Assembly: GCA_965248255.1 (NCBI GenBank)
Contig: CBDFIW010000004.1
Coordinates: forward strand, 124,001-188,000
DNA: 64,000 nt
Direction: 5' to 3'
Source: JAKZVK01 sp965248255
Lineage (GTDB): Bacteria; Acidobacteriota; Terriglobia; Bryobacterales; UBA6623
Part shown: positions 25,106-34,508 of the stretch, piece after piece
How positions within the stretch are numbered: the first letter of the stretch is position 1
How the letters are laid out: every line of letters starts with the position of its first letter
Translations under genes and position numbers: made by a program
The notes under the pieces: generated by a model
What the model was told of the DNA's origin: nothing
Databases searched by the model: none
What the model saw: the letters and a program-made list of their open reading frames with translations, nothing else

Positions 25106-26797
25106 ATGACCGCACTGGACTGGCTGATTCTGATCGTCCTCAACGGGGCGATCGTGGCCTACGGCCTGCGCATCTCTCGCGGCACCACGAAAACGTTCGA
25201 CTGGTTTCTCGCGGCCAAGGGCTTGCCGTGGTGGATCGTCGGGATGTCGATGTTCGCCACGGCGGTCGACAGCGGCGACTACGTGGCAGTTGTCGGCGGG
25301 GCCTATACGTTCGGGGTGTCGAACCTGACCACCTGGTGGCTTGGCCTGCCGATCGGGTGGTTCGTTGTCGCCTATGGGGTCTTCCTGCCGCTCTACCGCA
25401 GCGGCATGTTCACGAACGCCGAATACCTGGAGTACCGCTTCGGTCCATCGGTGCGGCTGCTGAGTGCGTTGATTCAACTCCAGTACCGCACGAACGTGTT
25501 GGGGAATGTCGCTTTCTCGTTGTACCTGACGTTCTCGATTCTCACGGGGTGGGGAGCCGGATCCTGGTGGCTGGTGGGCGCCATCGCAGCCGCCGCAGCC
25601 GCCTACACGGCCACTGGCGGGCTTAAGTCGGTCGCTGTCACCGATGCGATGCAGTCGGTGATGATGTTCACCGCCTCGCTGGTGCTGTGGCTCACGCTGT
25701 GGAACGTGGTGGGCGGTTGGGGCGGGCTGGAGGAACGTCTCCGCTCGATCGACCCAGCGCTGGTGGAGTCGATGATGCATGTCGGGGGACGCCACGAGCC
25801 GGGCGTGCCGGCGCCACTGATCGTCTTCGGGTGGGTGATGGTCCTGACGGCGTACTGTGTCGTCAATCATTCGCAAGCCATGCGGCTACTGGCGGCGAGG
25901 TCGGAGTGGGACATGAAGATGGCGGCGTTCGTCGCCAGCGTTGTGACCGCGGTCGTGATGTGGTTCAACATCACGCTGGGCATTCTCGCCCGGGCCGTCT
26001 ACCCGGAGCTCGAAGCCGTGGACCGCGCTTACCCGATGCTCGTGCAAGAGTTTCTGGCGCCCGGGCTGGTGGGCCTGGTGGTGGCCGGCGTGCTGGCGGG
26101 CGGCATCTCGACGTACGATTCCATTGGCTCGTCGCTGGCGGCGGTGTTTACGCGCGACATCTACGCGCGTTTCTTTGTCAAGAACAGGGATGATGCCCAC
26201 TATCTGCGCGTCTCGCGATGGGCCACACCGTTGGTCCTTGCCGTGTCATTCGGATACCTGCCTTTCATCCAAGCAGGGATGCTGGTCTTCTACTTGCGGA
26301 TCACCAGCGTCGCCGTAATGCCACTGTTCACGATCTACTTGATGGGCACGATGACGCGGGTTCACCGGCGCTCGGGTGCAGCCGGGCTTTTGGCGGGAAT
26401 CGCTTATGGCATCAGCTCTTTCCTAGGTGAAATGTTTGAATGGCCCCTGCCGCTGTGGTGGACGAACACGTGGTGGGCATACGTGTGGAGCATCGTCGTT
26501 ACAGCGGGCGCCATGGTGGCGGTGAGTATGGTGCTGGGCTGGGCGAAGGACGAAGAGGTTCGTGGGCTGGTCTATTCCTCACTGAGGAAGGGCGACGAAC
26601 TACGGCCTGAGGACTTGCCGCATCTCGCGGCGACCGCAGGCACCTGGCTCGAAAGCACCAGAGACGAGATGCCGCCGATGCCCAAGCACCCGTTTGCGGT
26701 GGGGGAGGCCGGGCTGGTTTGGTACCTGCGGTCGGTGATTTGGGCCGCACTGTTTCTCGGGGTGATCGGGTTTGTTTGCTTGGTTGTGTTGTGGTGA
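25106..26797 (+). CDS. Sodium/solute symporter (SSS) family transporter
   Basis: 563 residues with about thirteen hydrophobic segments spread over the whole length, the LeuT-fold arrangement of SSS proteins. Typical segments include F-D-W-F-L-A-A-K-G-L-P-W-W near the start, M-S-M-F-A-T-A-V-D-S-G-D-Y, Y-L-E-Y-R-F-G, and the Na+-site helix with G-G-I-S-T-Y-D-S-I-G-S-S-L. It sits in the inner membrane and imports a small solute with Na+. The substrate cannot be inferred from sequence; pairing with the PhyH oxygenase is the only clue. A C-terminal cytosolic part (about 480-530) precedes the last helix. Confidence 0.93.
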   Translation: MTALDWLILIVLNGAIVAYGLRISRGTTKTFDWFLAAKGLPWWIVGMSMFATAVDSGDYVAVVGGAYTFGVSNLTTWWLGLPIGWFVVAYGVFLPLYRSGMFTNAEYLEYRFGPSVRLLSALIQLQYRTNVLGNVAFSLYLTFSILTGWGAGSWWLVGAIAAAAAAYTATGGLKSVAVTDAMQSVMMFTASLVLWLTLWNVVGGWGGLEERLRSIDPALVESMMHVGGRHEPGVPAPLIVFGWVMVLTAYCVVNHSQAMRLLAARSEWDMKMAAFVASVVTAVVMWFNITLGILARAVYPELEAVDRAYPMLVQEFLAPGLVGLVVAGVLAGGISTYDSIGSSLAAVFTRDIYARFFVKNRDDAHYLRVSRWATPLVLAVSFGYLPFIQAGMLVFYLRITSVAVMPLFTIYLMGTMTRVHRRSGAAGLLAGIAYGISSFLGEMFEWPLPLWWTNTWWAYVWSIVVTAGAMVAVSMVLGWAKDEEVRGLVYSSLRKGDELRPEDLPHLAATAGTWLESTRDEMPPMPKHPFAVGEAGLVWYLRSVIWAALFLGVIGFVCLVVLW

Positions 26798-27083
26798 CGG
26801 GGACACGCACTGTCGACGGTCCAATAACCAAACGAAAAGGTGAGAAAACAGCAGTTGTCTCTTTCCCTTTCCCTGCTAACAATAATCCACGAATGTGAAA
26901 AGCAGCAGCCACGTCACCCAAGGAAGCAGCCCGACTAAAGCCCAACGTGCTCCTTTCACACGTCCGTGACTCACCCCGATTCTGACCAGGGCAACCATAC
27001 TAAGAATGGAGCTTCCTAGCAACACGCAAATTGGGACGACAAGAAGAAGAGAAAAAGAACCGAAAAGCAAGGCCAACAAAATA

Positions 27084-28177
27084 TTGACTCCCGCATAATA
27101 TAGAGTCAGTCAAAACAAAGAGAAGACTGTTTCCAGAAGGCCGTGATCAAACGCGGTTTGCGGTACATGCGGCGGAGTGCCTTGCGGGCCCGCTCGTTCA
27201 GCTCGCCGTAGTCTTTCGGACAGACGTTCGGCAACTCGTGCTGCTTCCAGTAAGCCCAGATGTATTCCACCGGATTCAACTCCGGCGCATAGGGTGGCAA
27301 GTACTCGGTTGCGATGTGGCCTTCGGAGAGTTCGATGAACTCTTGCACCAGGCGGCTACGGTGCGCCGGCAGCCGATCCCAGACGATCAGCAGCGGGCGA
27401 TCGATATGACGTACCAACGCCTTGAGAAAGTCGATCACTTGCTCTTTGCCGATCGCACCGGGATAGAGCCGGAAGTAGAAGTTACGCAGCGTCAGCCCCG
27501 CCGAGACGGAAAGCTTCTCCCAGTTGAAGTTAAACTGCAGCACCGGTGTTTGGCCACGTGGCGCCCAGGTGCGGCAGCGATGCGGCTTCTGACTCAATCC
27601 GCTTTCGTCGATGAAGACGAGCGTACGGCCTTCGTTTTGGGCTTTTTTTTAATGCGCTTCCAGGTCTTGCGCTTCCAGGTGCGGATCCGCTCTTCGTTGC
27701 GCTCGCGCGCCTTTCCGGCCGGGCGTTGCGGGCTCCAGTCGAGCGCTCGCAGGATCTTCCAGACGTGGCCTGCGTGGTATGCGACCCCGAACTCGTCTCC
27801 GATCAGCCGAGCCACCCGCGGACAGCTCCACAGGGGCGTTGGGAAGCCGTGGGCTTCCGGGCCTTCCAGCAGCAGCGACGTCAGGCGTTCGCGTTGTGCG
27901 GCATCGAGGAGCGGCTTGCGTCCGGCGCGCCCGGCCTGGCGGAGTCCGGCCGCACCCTGCTCGCGGTATTGCCGCCGCCACTCACTGACGGTTTGGCGAG
28001 CGACGTTCAGCCGTCTCGCCGTCTCGGACTGATTGTGGCCTTGGTGGAGCAGCCGCATCGCTTCGAAACGGCGCTTCTCCAGCGCCTTGAAATCCCGCTT
28101 CACACCTTTGGGGTTGCCCATACATATATAGATGCTCCACACTGTCAAAAAGTGTCATAGTAATTTGCGGGATTCAA
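27084..28177 (-). mobile_element. IS630-family element, copy B (1094 bp)
   Basis: Same ends as copy A, with TA at 27082-27083 and 28178-28179. It lies inside the zinc-ribbon membrane protein gene. It differs by a few bases, for example CATAGTAA instead of CATAATAA near the right end. Confidence 0.95.
27106..28121 (-). CDS. IS630-family transposase, copy B (frameshifted pair)
   Basis: Same structure as copy A: a helix-turn-helix frame, the A8 slip site and the DDE frame. Amino-acid differences from copy A include Val for Ala in H-A-W, Ile for Thr in Q-V-T-D, and Val for Ala in L-A-R-H. None touches the catalytic D, D or E. It should be active if frameshifting works. Confidence 0.88.
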
Positions 28178-28488
28178 TAAGATGGTATGGGGTAAAGAAC
28201 GGGACCCACGATCGTTCAATGACCGCCACGATCGGCGGTAAAAGGGCCGTGGTGACACCCATGACACCGGCAACAATGGCGAGTCTACTCGTTTCGACAG
28301 AATGCGATTCGACAGAATGCGATCGGTCGTACGGCTCCTCAAGGGTCTTTGTAGTAAAGTCATATCCACAGTCACAGCGTTGGGTTGTCTCGGGGTTGAT
28401 GAGTCTACAGTGCGGGCATTCCATCGGTCAGCCCCCTCGCAGGCGAGTCTATGCCAGGATTTCCATCTGGGTTGTCCTGGCGCACCTA

Positions 28489-29582
28489 TTGACTCCCGCA
28501 TAATATAGAGTCAGTCAAAACAAAGAGAAGACTGTTTCCAGAAGGCCGTGATCAAACGCGGTTTGCGGTACATGCGGCGGAGTGCCTTGCGGGCCCGCTC
28601 GTTCAGCTCGCCGTAGTCTTTCGGACAGACGTTCGGCAACTCGTGCTGCTTCCAGTAAGCCCAGATGTATTCCACCGGATTCAACTCCGGCGCATAGGGT
28701 GGCAAGTACTCGGTTGCGATGTGGCCTTCGGAGAGTTCGATGAACTCTTGCACCAGGCGGCTACGGTGCGCCGGCAGCCGATCCCAGACGATCAGCAGCG
28801 GGCGATCGATATGACGTACCAACGCCTTGAGAAAGTCGGTCACTTGCTCTTTGCCGATCGCACCGGGATAGAGCCGGAAGTAGAAGTTACGCAGCGTCAG
28901 CCCCGCCGAGACGGAAAGCTTCTCCCAGTTGAAGTTAAACTGCAGCACCGGTGTTTGGCCACGTGGCGCCCAGGTGCGGCAGCGATGCGGCTTCTGACTC
29001 AATCCGCTTTCGTCGATGAAGACGAGCGTACGGCCTTCGTTTTGGGCTTTTTTTTAATGCGCTTCCAGGTCTTGCGCTTCCAGGTGCGGATCCGCTCTTC
29101 GTTGCGCTCGCGCGCCTTTCCGGCCGGGCGTTGCGGGCTCCAGTCGAGCGCTCGCAGGATCTTCCAGGCGTGGCCTGCGTGGTATGCGACCCCGAACTCG
29201 TCTCCGATCAGCCGAGCCACCCGCGGACAGCTCCACAGGGGCGTTGGGAAGCCGTGGGCTTCCGGGCCTTCCAGCAGCAGCGACGTCAGGCGTTCGCGTT
29301 GTGCGGCATCGAGGAGCGGCTTGCGTCCGGCGCGCCCGGCCTGGCGGAGTCCGGCCGCACCCTGCTCGCGGTATTGCCGCCGCCACTCACTGACGGTTTG
29401 GCGAGCGACGTTCAGCCGTCTCGCCGTCTCGGACTGATTGTGGCCTTGGTGGAGCAGCCGCATCGCTTCGAAACGGCGCTTCTCCAGCGCCTTGAAATCC
29501 CGCTTCACACCTTTGGGGTTGCCCATACATATATAGATGCTCCACACTGTCAAAAAGTGTCATAATAATTTGCGGGATTCAA
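28489..29582 (-). mobile_element. IS630-family element, copy C (1094 bp)
   Basis: TA at 28487-28488 and 29583-29584. Its right side cuts the phage portal gene. Its left flank is the upstream region of the zinc-ribbon gene and does not continue the portal frame, so sequence between two copies may have been lost by recombination. Confidence 0.95.
28511..29526 (-). CDS. IS630-family transposase, copy C (frameshifted pair)
   Basis: As copy A, with the A8 slip site joining the DNA-binding and DDE frames. It shares the Val variant (L-V-R-H) with copy B but the Thr and Ala residues with copy A, so it is intermediate between them. The catalytic residues are kept. Confidence 0.88.
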
Positions 29583-29751
29583 TAGTTCCCTCGGAGAGTA
29601 CGACGCCAAGTACGCCCGTGACTTGCCGAGAGCATCCTCGGCCGCCCGGTTCGTCGCCGCCTCGGCAACTTTCGGAAAATCGACCAACACGAAGCTTTCG
29701 CGATAGATCAACGCCCGAATGAAGGTCTTCCGGATCACTTCCAACAGACTA

Positions 29752-30580
29752 GGGCGTGTTAACACTAACGTAGGGTATCGAAACGTAGAGCCTCGACGAT
29801 GAGGGCGAAGTGGAGGAAGGCGAGGAACATGACGTCGAGCTTGTCGAAGCGGGAGAAGATGCGGCGGAATCCCTTGAGCCGTCGGAAGAGTCTCTCGATC
29901 TCGTTGCGGCGGCGATAGAGCGCTCGGTCGTATTCCCACGGCTCCAGGCGGGTGCGCCGGGGCGGCACGACGGGAATCCATCCGAAATCCAAAGCCAGTT
30001 GGCGTGTCTGATCGTCCTCATGGGCGCCGTCCATCAGCAGCGGCAGCGGCTCGGGCAGTGGCCCCAGACCACCGAGCAGTTCGCGGCCCTGCTGGGCGTC
30101 GTGCGCTTGGCCGGGCGAGAGAGCGAAGGTTATCGCCGTTCGAGCATTTGCGGCAACCATATGAATCTTGGTGGTCCATCCGCCGCGGGATTTGCCGATC
30201 GCTTGCGGACCGTTTTTTTAACGCGCCCGTGCCGTCGGGATGAACCTTCACGATGGTCGAGTCCATTGACACGGCTTCGATTCGGATGCGGGCCAGCTGC
30301 TCGCGCTGCAGTTTCTCGAAGACGGCGTCGAGCACGCCGTTCTTCGACCAGCGGTTCATGCGGGTATAAATGGTGTGCCAGTTACCGAAGCGTTTAGGCA
30401 AGCCGCGCCATTTGCAGCCCTGCTCGGCGACATACAACATGGCGTTCAAAACCGTGAGGTTCGGCAGGCTCACATTGCCGCGCTGGCGGGGCAGGACCGG
30501 CTCGATGCGGCGGTATTGCTGCTCGGTGATCTCCATACCTCCGAGTATAGCAGCTTTTGCGACTTAGTGTTAACACGCCC
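29752..30580 (-). mobile_element. IS5-family element (IS427/IS1031 type), 829 bp
   Basis: Perfect 17-bp inverted repeats, GGGCGTGTTAACACTAA at both ends, with TA duplicated outside (29750-29751 and 30581-30582). It contains a two-frame transposase gene and lies inside the phage portal gene. Because excision restores that frame, its borders are certain. Confidence 0.96.
29765..30536 (-). CDS. IS5-family transposase in two frames
   Basis: The first frame (from 30536) carries the N-terminal DUF4096-like domain (W-R-G-L-P-K-R-F-G-N-W-H-T-I-Y) and the first catalytic Asp in S-M-D-S-T-I-V-K-V-H. At a run of seven A's (30213-30219) the expected continuation G-P-Q-A-I-G-K-S-R-G-G-W moves to another frame, a +1 (or -2) change. 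The second frame holds the second Asp (L-M-D-G-A-H-E-D-D) and the Glu (R-N-E-I-E-R-L-F-R-R-L-K). The A-run suggests programmed frameshifting, as described for this subgroup, but a simple defect cannot be excluded. Confidence 0.88.
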
Positions 30581-30942
30581 TAGTTCCGCGCCGATCACAA
30601 TCATCCAGAAACTGGGAGTAGAACTTCTGCGTGCTCTCCGTCTTACTTTGGAGCGAGACACCCGGCTGCCGGCGGAACAGCGTCGCGGCGTACCAATCGA
30701 GGCAAGAGCCCAGGTAGTTCTCGTAGAACACTCTAGCCAGACGCTCCGAGTAAACATCGTTTGGTTCCTTCTGTCGGCGAACCAGATACTGGCTGGCATT
30801 GCGGCGAAGCTGCTCCCCACCGACGTAGAAATCCCAGTACCGCTGCCACATCTCCGCCCGGTCGCGGTACTCCGGGTGTTCCCTGTCGAGTAGGTCGATC
30901 ACGTCATCCTCCAGCCGGCCAAGCTCTTCATCCCAATCCCGT

Positions 30943-32247
30943 TCACATCAATCGCCGTGCTTGCTCACCGACCCGTCTCAAAGGTCGAAACTCCTGCCAT
31001 AGCAGGTATCCCAGCGCGTCCGACAAGTGGCTTCTTCTCGGATCGCCGTCCTTGTCCAGTTGCGTGCTGCCCGGCTTGTAGCAGACTTGCTCTAGGTCCT
31101 GGATCAGTTCCCTGCACCTTCCGTCAATCAGCAGTCTTCGGTCACCCTTTGCGTTTCGTAGGTAGGCGTTCACCGCGTTGACTCGGTCCCGAACGCGCGG
31201 GTTTGCGCTTCCAACCGAAAGCCCCCCGTTGAGTCGCCGATTCCGGGTGAAGAACTCACGAATACAGTGATAATCCGAAGTTCCTGATGAGGTGCTCCCG
31301 CTGTGGCCGCTGGCATCACCGTACACTTGGACGCCACCAAGATGCTCGCCATAGCGGTCGAGAAATTCCGTACAAACCTCAGGCGTAGATGAAGAGTCCA
31401 AGACGATCTCATCCAGCACGTATAGCGTTTCACCATGCTGCTGGCAAATGAGCGAACACATCGGATGTAAATTAAAATCCCAGGTCCAGAGCAGCGGCTC
31501 AGTCGGGCGGAGCTCAAACTGCCCTATGTGCTCCCGACGGTCGAAACCGTAGTACACCTGTCCGGCACGGACATTGACAAACTCGCCGAGGACTTCCTGC
31601 CTATAGAACAGCTCGTCATAGCTCGCCCGCAGACGCTCGTAGTAATCGGGCGTCCTAGCAAGCATGTGCTTGTTCTCGAAGGGTTTCGCCTCGAACAACT
31701 CGTAGCCCTCCACCGGCTCGGCCCTAAACCGTCGATGAACCCAATCGAATCCTTGGGGGGTACCCACCCCGAAGCCGCCCAGCAGGCTCGCCTTGGGGTC
31801 GCGCAGCCGCGCCCCCAGGCGCAGCCACGCTTGCTCGGGCACATAGGTCAGCTCGTCCACGCCAAACCATGCCAAGCTGGTGCCCCGCAGCCGTTCATAC
31901 TCATCCAGCGACCGGAACAGAATCCGCGACTTCATTTCCGGCAGTCTCATCGTATGTGTCGACTTGTTCATTTCGAACGCCACGCTGACATGATCGAGTA
32001 GCTCGCACAAGCTCGTGATCGTTGCATCTCGCAGCATCGGGTACGTCGGGGCCCCCACCAATCCTGTCCGGCCCTCGTTGAGATAGCAATGTCTGATGAT
32101 CTCCTGGCATAAGGCCATCGTCTTACCCGACCCGACTGGCCCCGAGAAAACTCGGAACCGCGCCGAACTATCGTGAAACACCTTTTGAGAAGGTAGCGGT
32201 TCATAGCCTAACCGTCGTTTGAGGCGTCTCCACTCGTGTCCTGCCAT
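30943..32247 (-). CDS. Phage terminase large subunit
   Basis: 434 residues. The ATPase half has Walker A G-P-V-G-S-G-K-T (residues 36-43), the coupling region, and Walker B with D131-E132 in A-W-F-G-V-D-E-L. The nuclease half starts near W-T-W-D-F-N-L-H-P (D257), with further acidic residues in D-A-S-G-H-S-G and R-R-S-H-L-S-D-A. It is the motor that cuts and packs phage DNA into the head through the portal. The gene looks intact, in contrast to the portal gene behind it. The small-subunit-like gene overlaps its start by 40 nt. Base use is less GC-rich than the host genes around, in keeping with phage origin. Confidence 0.9.
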   Translation of the reverse strand: MAGHEWRRLKRRLGYEPLPSQKVFHDSSARFRVFSGPVGSGKTMALCQEIIRHCYLNEGRTGLVGAPTYPMLRDATITSLCELLDHVSVAFEMNKSTHTMRLPEMKSRILFRSLDEYERLRGTSLAWFGVDELTYVPEQAWLRLGARLRDPKASLLGGFGVGTPQGFDWVHRRFRAEPVEGYELFEAKPFENKHMLARTPDYYERLRASYDELFYRQEVLGEFVNVRAGQVYYGFDRREHIGQFELRPTEPLLWTWDFNLHPMCSLICQQHGETLYVLDEIVLDSSSTPEVCTEFLDRYGEHLGGVQVYGDASGHSGSTSSGTSDYHCIREFFTRNRRLNGGLSVGSANPRVRDRVNAVNAYLRNAKGDRRLLIDGRCRELIQDLEQVCYKPGSTQLDKDGDPRRSHLSDALGYLLWQEFRPLRRVGEQARRLM

Positions 32248-32672
32248 ACGACTCTTATCTCGTGCGGAGGCTCTTCTTCAATCATTTCCCGTTCTAACTT
32301 GAGAAGTTGGACCAACGAACCAATCATTGGCTGGCTGATGATCCCGTCTTTATCCAGCTTGTCGCCAATCTTGTTAATTGCCTGATCGATCAGCTCCTTA
32401 CGAGAAGCCATCCTGTCGCTGCCGCAAGGCGGTCGATCGCCATCGGCGAGGTGTTCAACCTCTGTCACTACGCTGGGACCGCGTGACGCGTCGTGGCCTT
32501 CCACCTCAGTACCGTTGGATTCCGGTCGGTTGCCTTTCGCCTTGCCCGTCTCGTCGCCGGCCTCCACTGTGCTCCTCTTTGCCTTCGCTTGCCTGCTCAC
32601 GGCGACCGTGCTTCCTGGTCCCGGGGTTTTCAGCGCCGTTGTTCGTGTTGGGGTTGTTCTAGCCATTGTCAT
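32208..32672 (-). CDS. Probable phage terminase small subunit
   Basis: 154 residues from the ATG at 32672, with another ATG at 32666. The first 85 residues are basic and low in complexity. The last 65 look folded: R-K-E-L-I-D-Q-A-I-N-K-I-G-D-K-L-D and M-I-G-S-L-V-Q-L-L-K-L-E-R-E-M, probably helical. The call rests mostly on position: it lies directly upstream of, and overlaps, the large terminase gene, where small subunits that recognise the phage pac or cos site are found. No strong ribosome binding site is seen; an internal ATG near 32411 (M-A-S-R-K-E) may be the true start. Confidence 0.5.
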   Translation of the reverse strand: MTMARTTPTRTTALKTPGPGSTVAVSRQAKAKRSTVEAGDETGKAKGNRPESNGTEVEGHDASRGPSVVTEVEHLADGDRPPCGSDRMASRKELIDQAINKIGDKLDKDGIISQPMIGSLVQLLKLEREMIEEEPPHEIRVVWQDTSGDASNDG

Positions 32673-33348
32673 TCGGCACGCTTTCGGTCTTGCTGAAGCC
32701 TCGTCAAAGGTACACCGTTGCGTATGTTCTTTCTTTCGGTTTCAGCCTAGCACCAGTCTCGTCATCTACCGTGCCACCCAGTCAGCGAAGTTACTAATAA
32801 CAAGCGACTTAAAAAAAGTATTTTTTCTGTGACCGGCTAGACCTCCCCAGGCATTCACCAAGATGATCTGCCTGCCGAGCCCCGGCCAGAGGCGTCTACG
32901 ATCATCCATACGTCGTTGATATGAAACCAGTTGCACATCCGCGCCAACAGTCTCCACGATCCCCCCTCGATCGGACGAAGCCCCTCAACCAACCGGTGGA
33001 ACTCCTCGGGCCGACTTGGAGGCCTACGCCGCAGCGGGCCCCTGCTCCAGAAAGTACGTTGTCTTAGGCCAGCAGGTAGCGAGGTTTCTGACCTCTACGG
33101 GATGTCGGACATTGGGAGCCGTACATGGCGGATCCGCTCCCGCTTCGACGTCGGGGTGACGGACAAGCGTCCGCTCTCGGCTTGCACTATCGAAGGATAC
33201 GAAAACTCCCTGGGTTGATCTTCCAGCAGGTGGAACAGCTCGAGTTCCTCGCCGTCCGGGCTCACGGTGAGATTGAGGGGCTGCGTCCGCTGTCAGGGAT
33301 GGTGATCGGGCGTGCGGCAACGCTTCAAGGATTAGACACCCTTGCTTA
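32673..33348. other. Region between phage genes and IS630 copy D
   Basis: No gene is supported. On the minus strand a frame ending at 32855 reads plausibly (E-E-F-H-R-L-V-E-G-L-R-P-I-E and W-F-H-I-N-D-V-W-M-I-V-D-A-S-G) but has no clear start and no recognised relative; it may be a fragment. Around 32795-32830 the sequence is AT-rich (A7 and T6 runs), as in phage regulatory regions. Confidence 0.4.
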
Positions 33349-34442
33349 TTGAATCCCGCAAATTATTATGACACTTTTTGACAGTGTGGAGCATCTATAT
33401 ATGTATGGGCAACCCCAAAGGTGTGAAGCGGGATTTCAAGGCGCTGGAGAAGCGCCGTTTCGAAGCGATGCGGCTGCTCCACCAAGGCCACAATCAGTCC
33501 GAGACGGCGAGACGGCTGAACGTCGCTCGCCAAACCGTCAGTGAGTGGCGGCGGCAATACCGCGAGCAGGGTGCGGCCGGACTCCGCCAGGCCGGGCGCG
33601 CCGGACGCAAGCCGCTCCTCGATGCCGCACAACGCGAACGCCTGACGTCGCTGCTGCTGGAAGGCCCGGAAGCCCACGGCTTCCCAACGCCCCTGTGGAG
33701 CTGTCCGCGGGTGGCTCGGCTGACCGGAGACGAGTTCGGGGTCGCATACCACGCAGGCCACGCCTGGAAGATCCTGCGAGCGCTCGACTGGAGCCCGCAA
33801 CGCCCGGCCGGAAAGGCGCGCGAGCGCAACGAAGAGCGGATCCGCACCTGGAAGCGCAAGACCTGGAAGCGCATTAAAAAAAAGCCCAAAACGAAGGCCG
33901 TACGCTCGTCTTCATCGACGAAAGCGGATTGAGTCAGAAGCCGCATCGCTGCCGCACCTGGGCGCCACGTGGCCAAACACCGGTGCTGCAGTTTAACTTC
34001 AACTGGGAGAAGCTTTCCGTCTCGGCGGGGCTGACGCTGCGTAACTTCTACTTCCGGCTCTATCCCGGTGCGATCGGCAAAGAGCAAGTGACCGACTTTC
34101 TCAAGGCGTTGGCACGTCATATCGATCGCCCGCTGCTGATCGTCTGGGATCGGCTGCCGGCGCACCGTAGCCGCCTGGTGCAAGAGTTCATCGAACTCTC
34201 CGAAGGCCACATCGCAACCGAGTACTTGCCACCCTATGCGCCGGAGTTGAATCCGGTGGAATACATCTGGGCTTACTGGAAGCAGCACGAGTTGCCGAAC
34301 GTCTGTCCGAAAGACTACGGCGAGCTGAACGAGCGGGCCCGCAAGGCACTCCGCCGCATGTACCGCAAACCGCGTTTGATCACGGCCTTCTGGAAACAGT
34401 CTTCTCTTTGTTTTGACTGACTCTATATTATGCGGGAGTCAA
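33349..34442 (+). mobile_element. IS630-family element, copy D (1094 bp, opposite orientation)
   Basis: TA at 33347-33348 and 34443-34444. It is nearly identical to copies A-C but inverted, so recombination between D and any other copy would invert the DNA between them. It lies between genes. Confidence 0.95.
33405..34420 (+). CDS. IS630-family transposase, copy D (frameshifted pair)
   Basis: The A8 run is at 33876-33883. The first frame stops at 33932 and the second carries the DDE core to 34420. Compared with copy A there is one visible change, Thr for Ile in A-R-L-I-G-D-E. The catalytic residues are kept. Confidence 0.88.
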
Positions 34443-34508
34443 TAGATGTCGCCAGGACTGGACGACCGGGTCCGCTGGCTTCCTGCCGGCTCGAAGCGCC
34501 GAGCGGGG

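Larger units (their letters stand above)
26876..28424 (-). pseudogene. Zinc-ribbon membrane protein split by IS630 copy B
   Basis: The first part (28424 down to 28178) begins M-E-C-P-H-C-R-L-I-N-P-E-T-T-Q-R-C-D-C-G-Y, a C-x-x-C...C-x-C zinc ribbon, followed by a membrane segment. The second part (27081 down to 26876) continues with two more hydrophobic segments and ends T-F-V-D-Y-C. If the 1094-bp element and one TA are removed, the codons run on without a break through P-Y-H-L-I-L-L-A-L-L, giving a 150-residue protein with about three membrane spans. The gene is clearly less GC-rich than the host genes, suggesting transfer. The function of this type is unknown. It is disrupted now. Confidence 0.85.
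29585..30902 (-). pseudogene. Phage portal protein, interrupted by an IS5-type element and cut by IS630 copy C
   Basis: The N-terminal part (30902-30583) starts at a GTG with GGAGG 5 nt upstream and reads D-L-L-D-R-E-H-P-E-Y, later V-F-Y-E-N-Y-L-G-S-C-L-D-W-Y-A-A-T-L-F-R, a pattern seen in portal proteins of tailed phages. The second part (29749-29585) continues L-L-E-V-I-R-K-T-F-I-R-A-L-I-Y-R-E-S and ends in S-Y-S-P-R-E-L. Removing the IS5 element and one TA gives an unbroken R-R-G-T-S-L-L-E-V. The portal ring is the DNA entry gate of the phage head. Only about 160 residues survive; the rest is lost at the IS630 border. It follows the terminase gene by 40 bp, the normal phage order. Confidence 0.8.

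Noticed and set aside
28178..28488. Search for the rest of the portal gene left of IS630 copy C
   Set aside because: The sequence belongs to the zinc-ribbon gene and its upstream region, and the portal frame does not continue.
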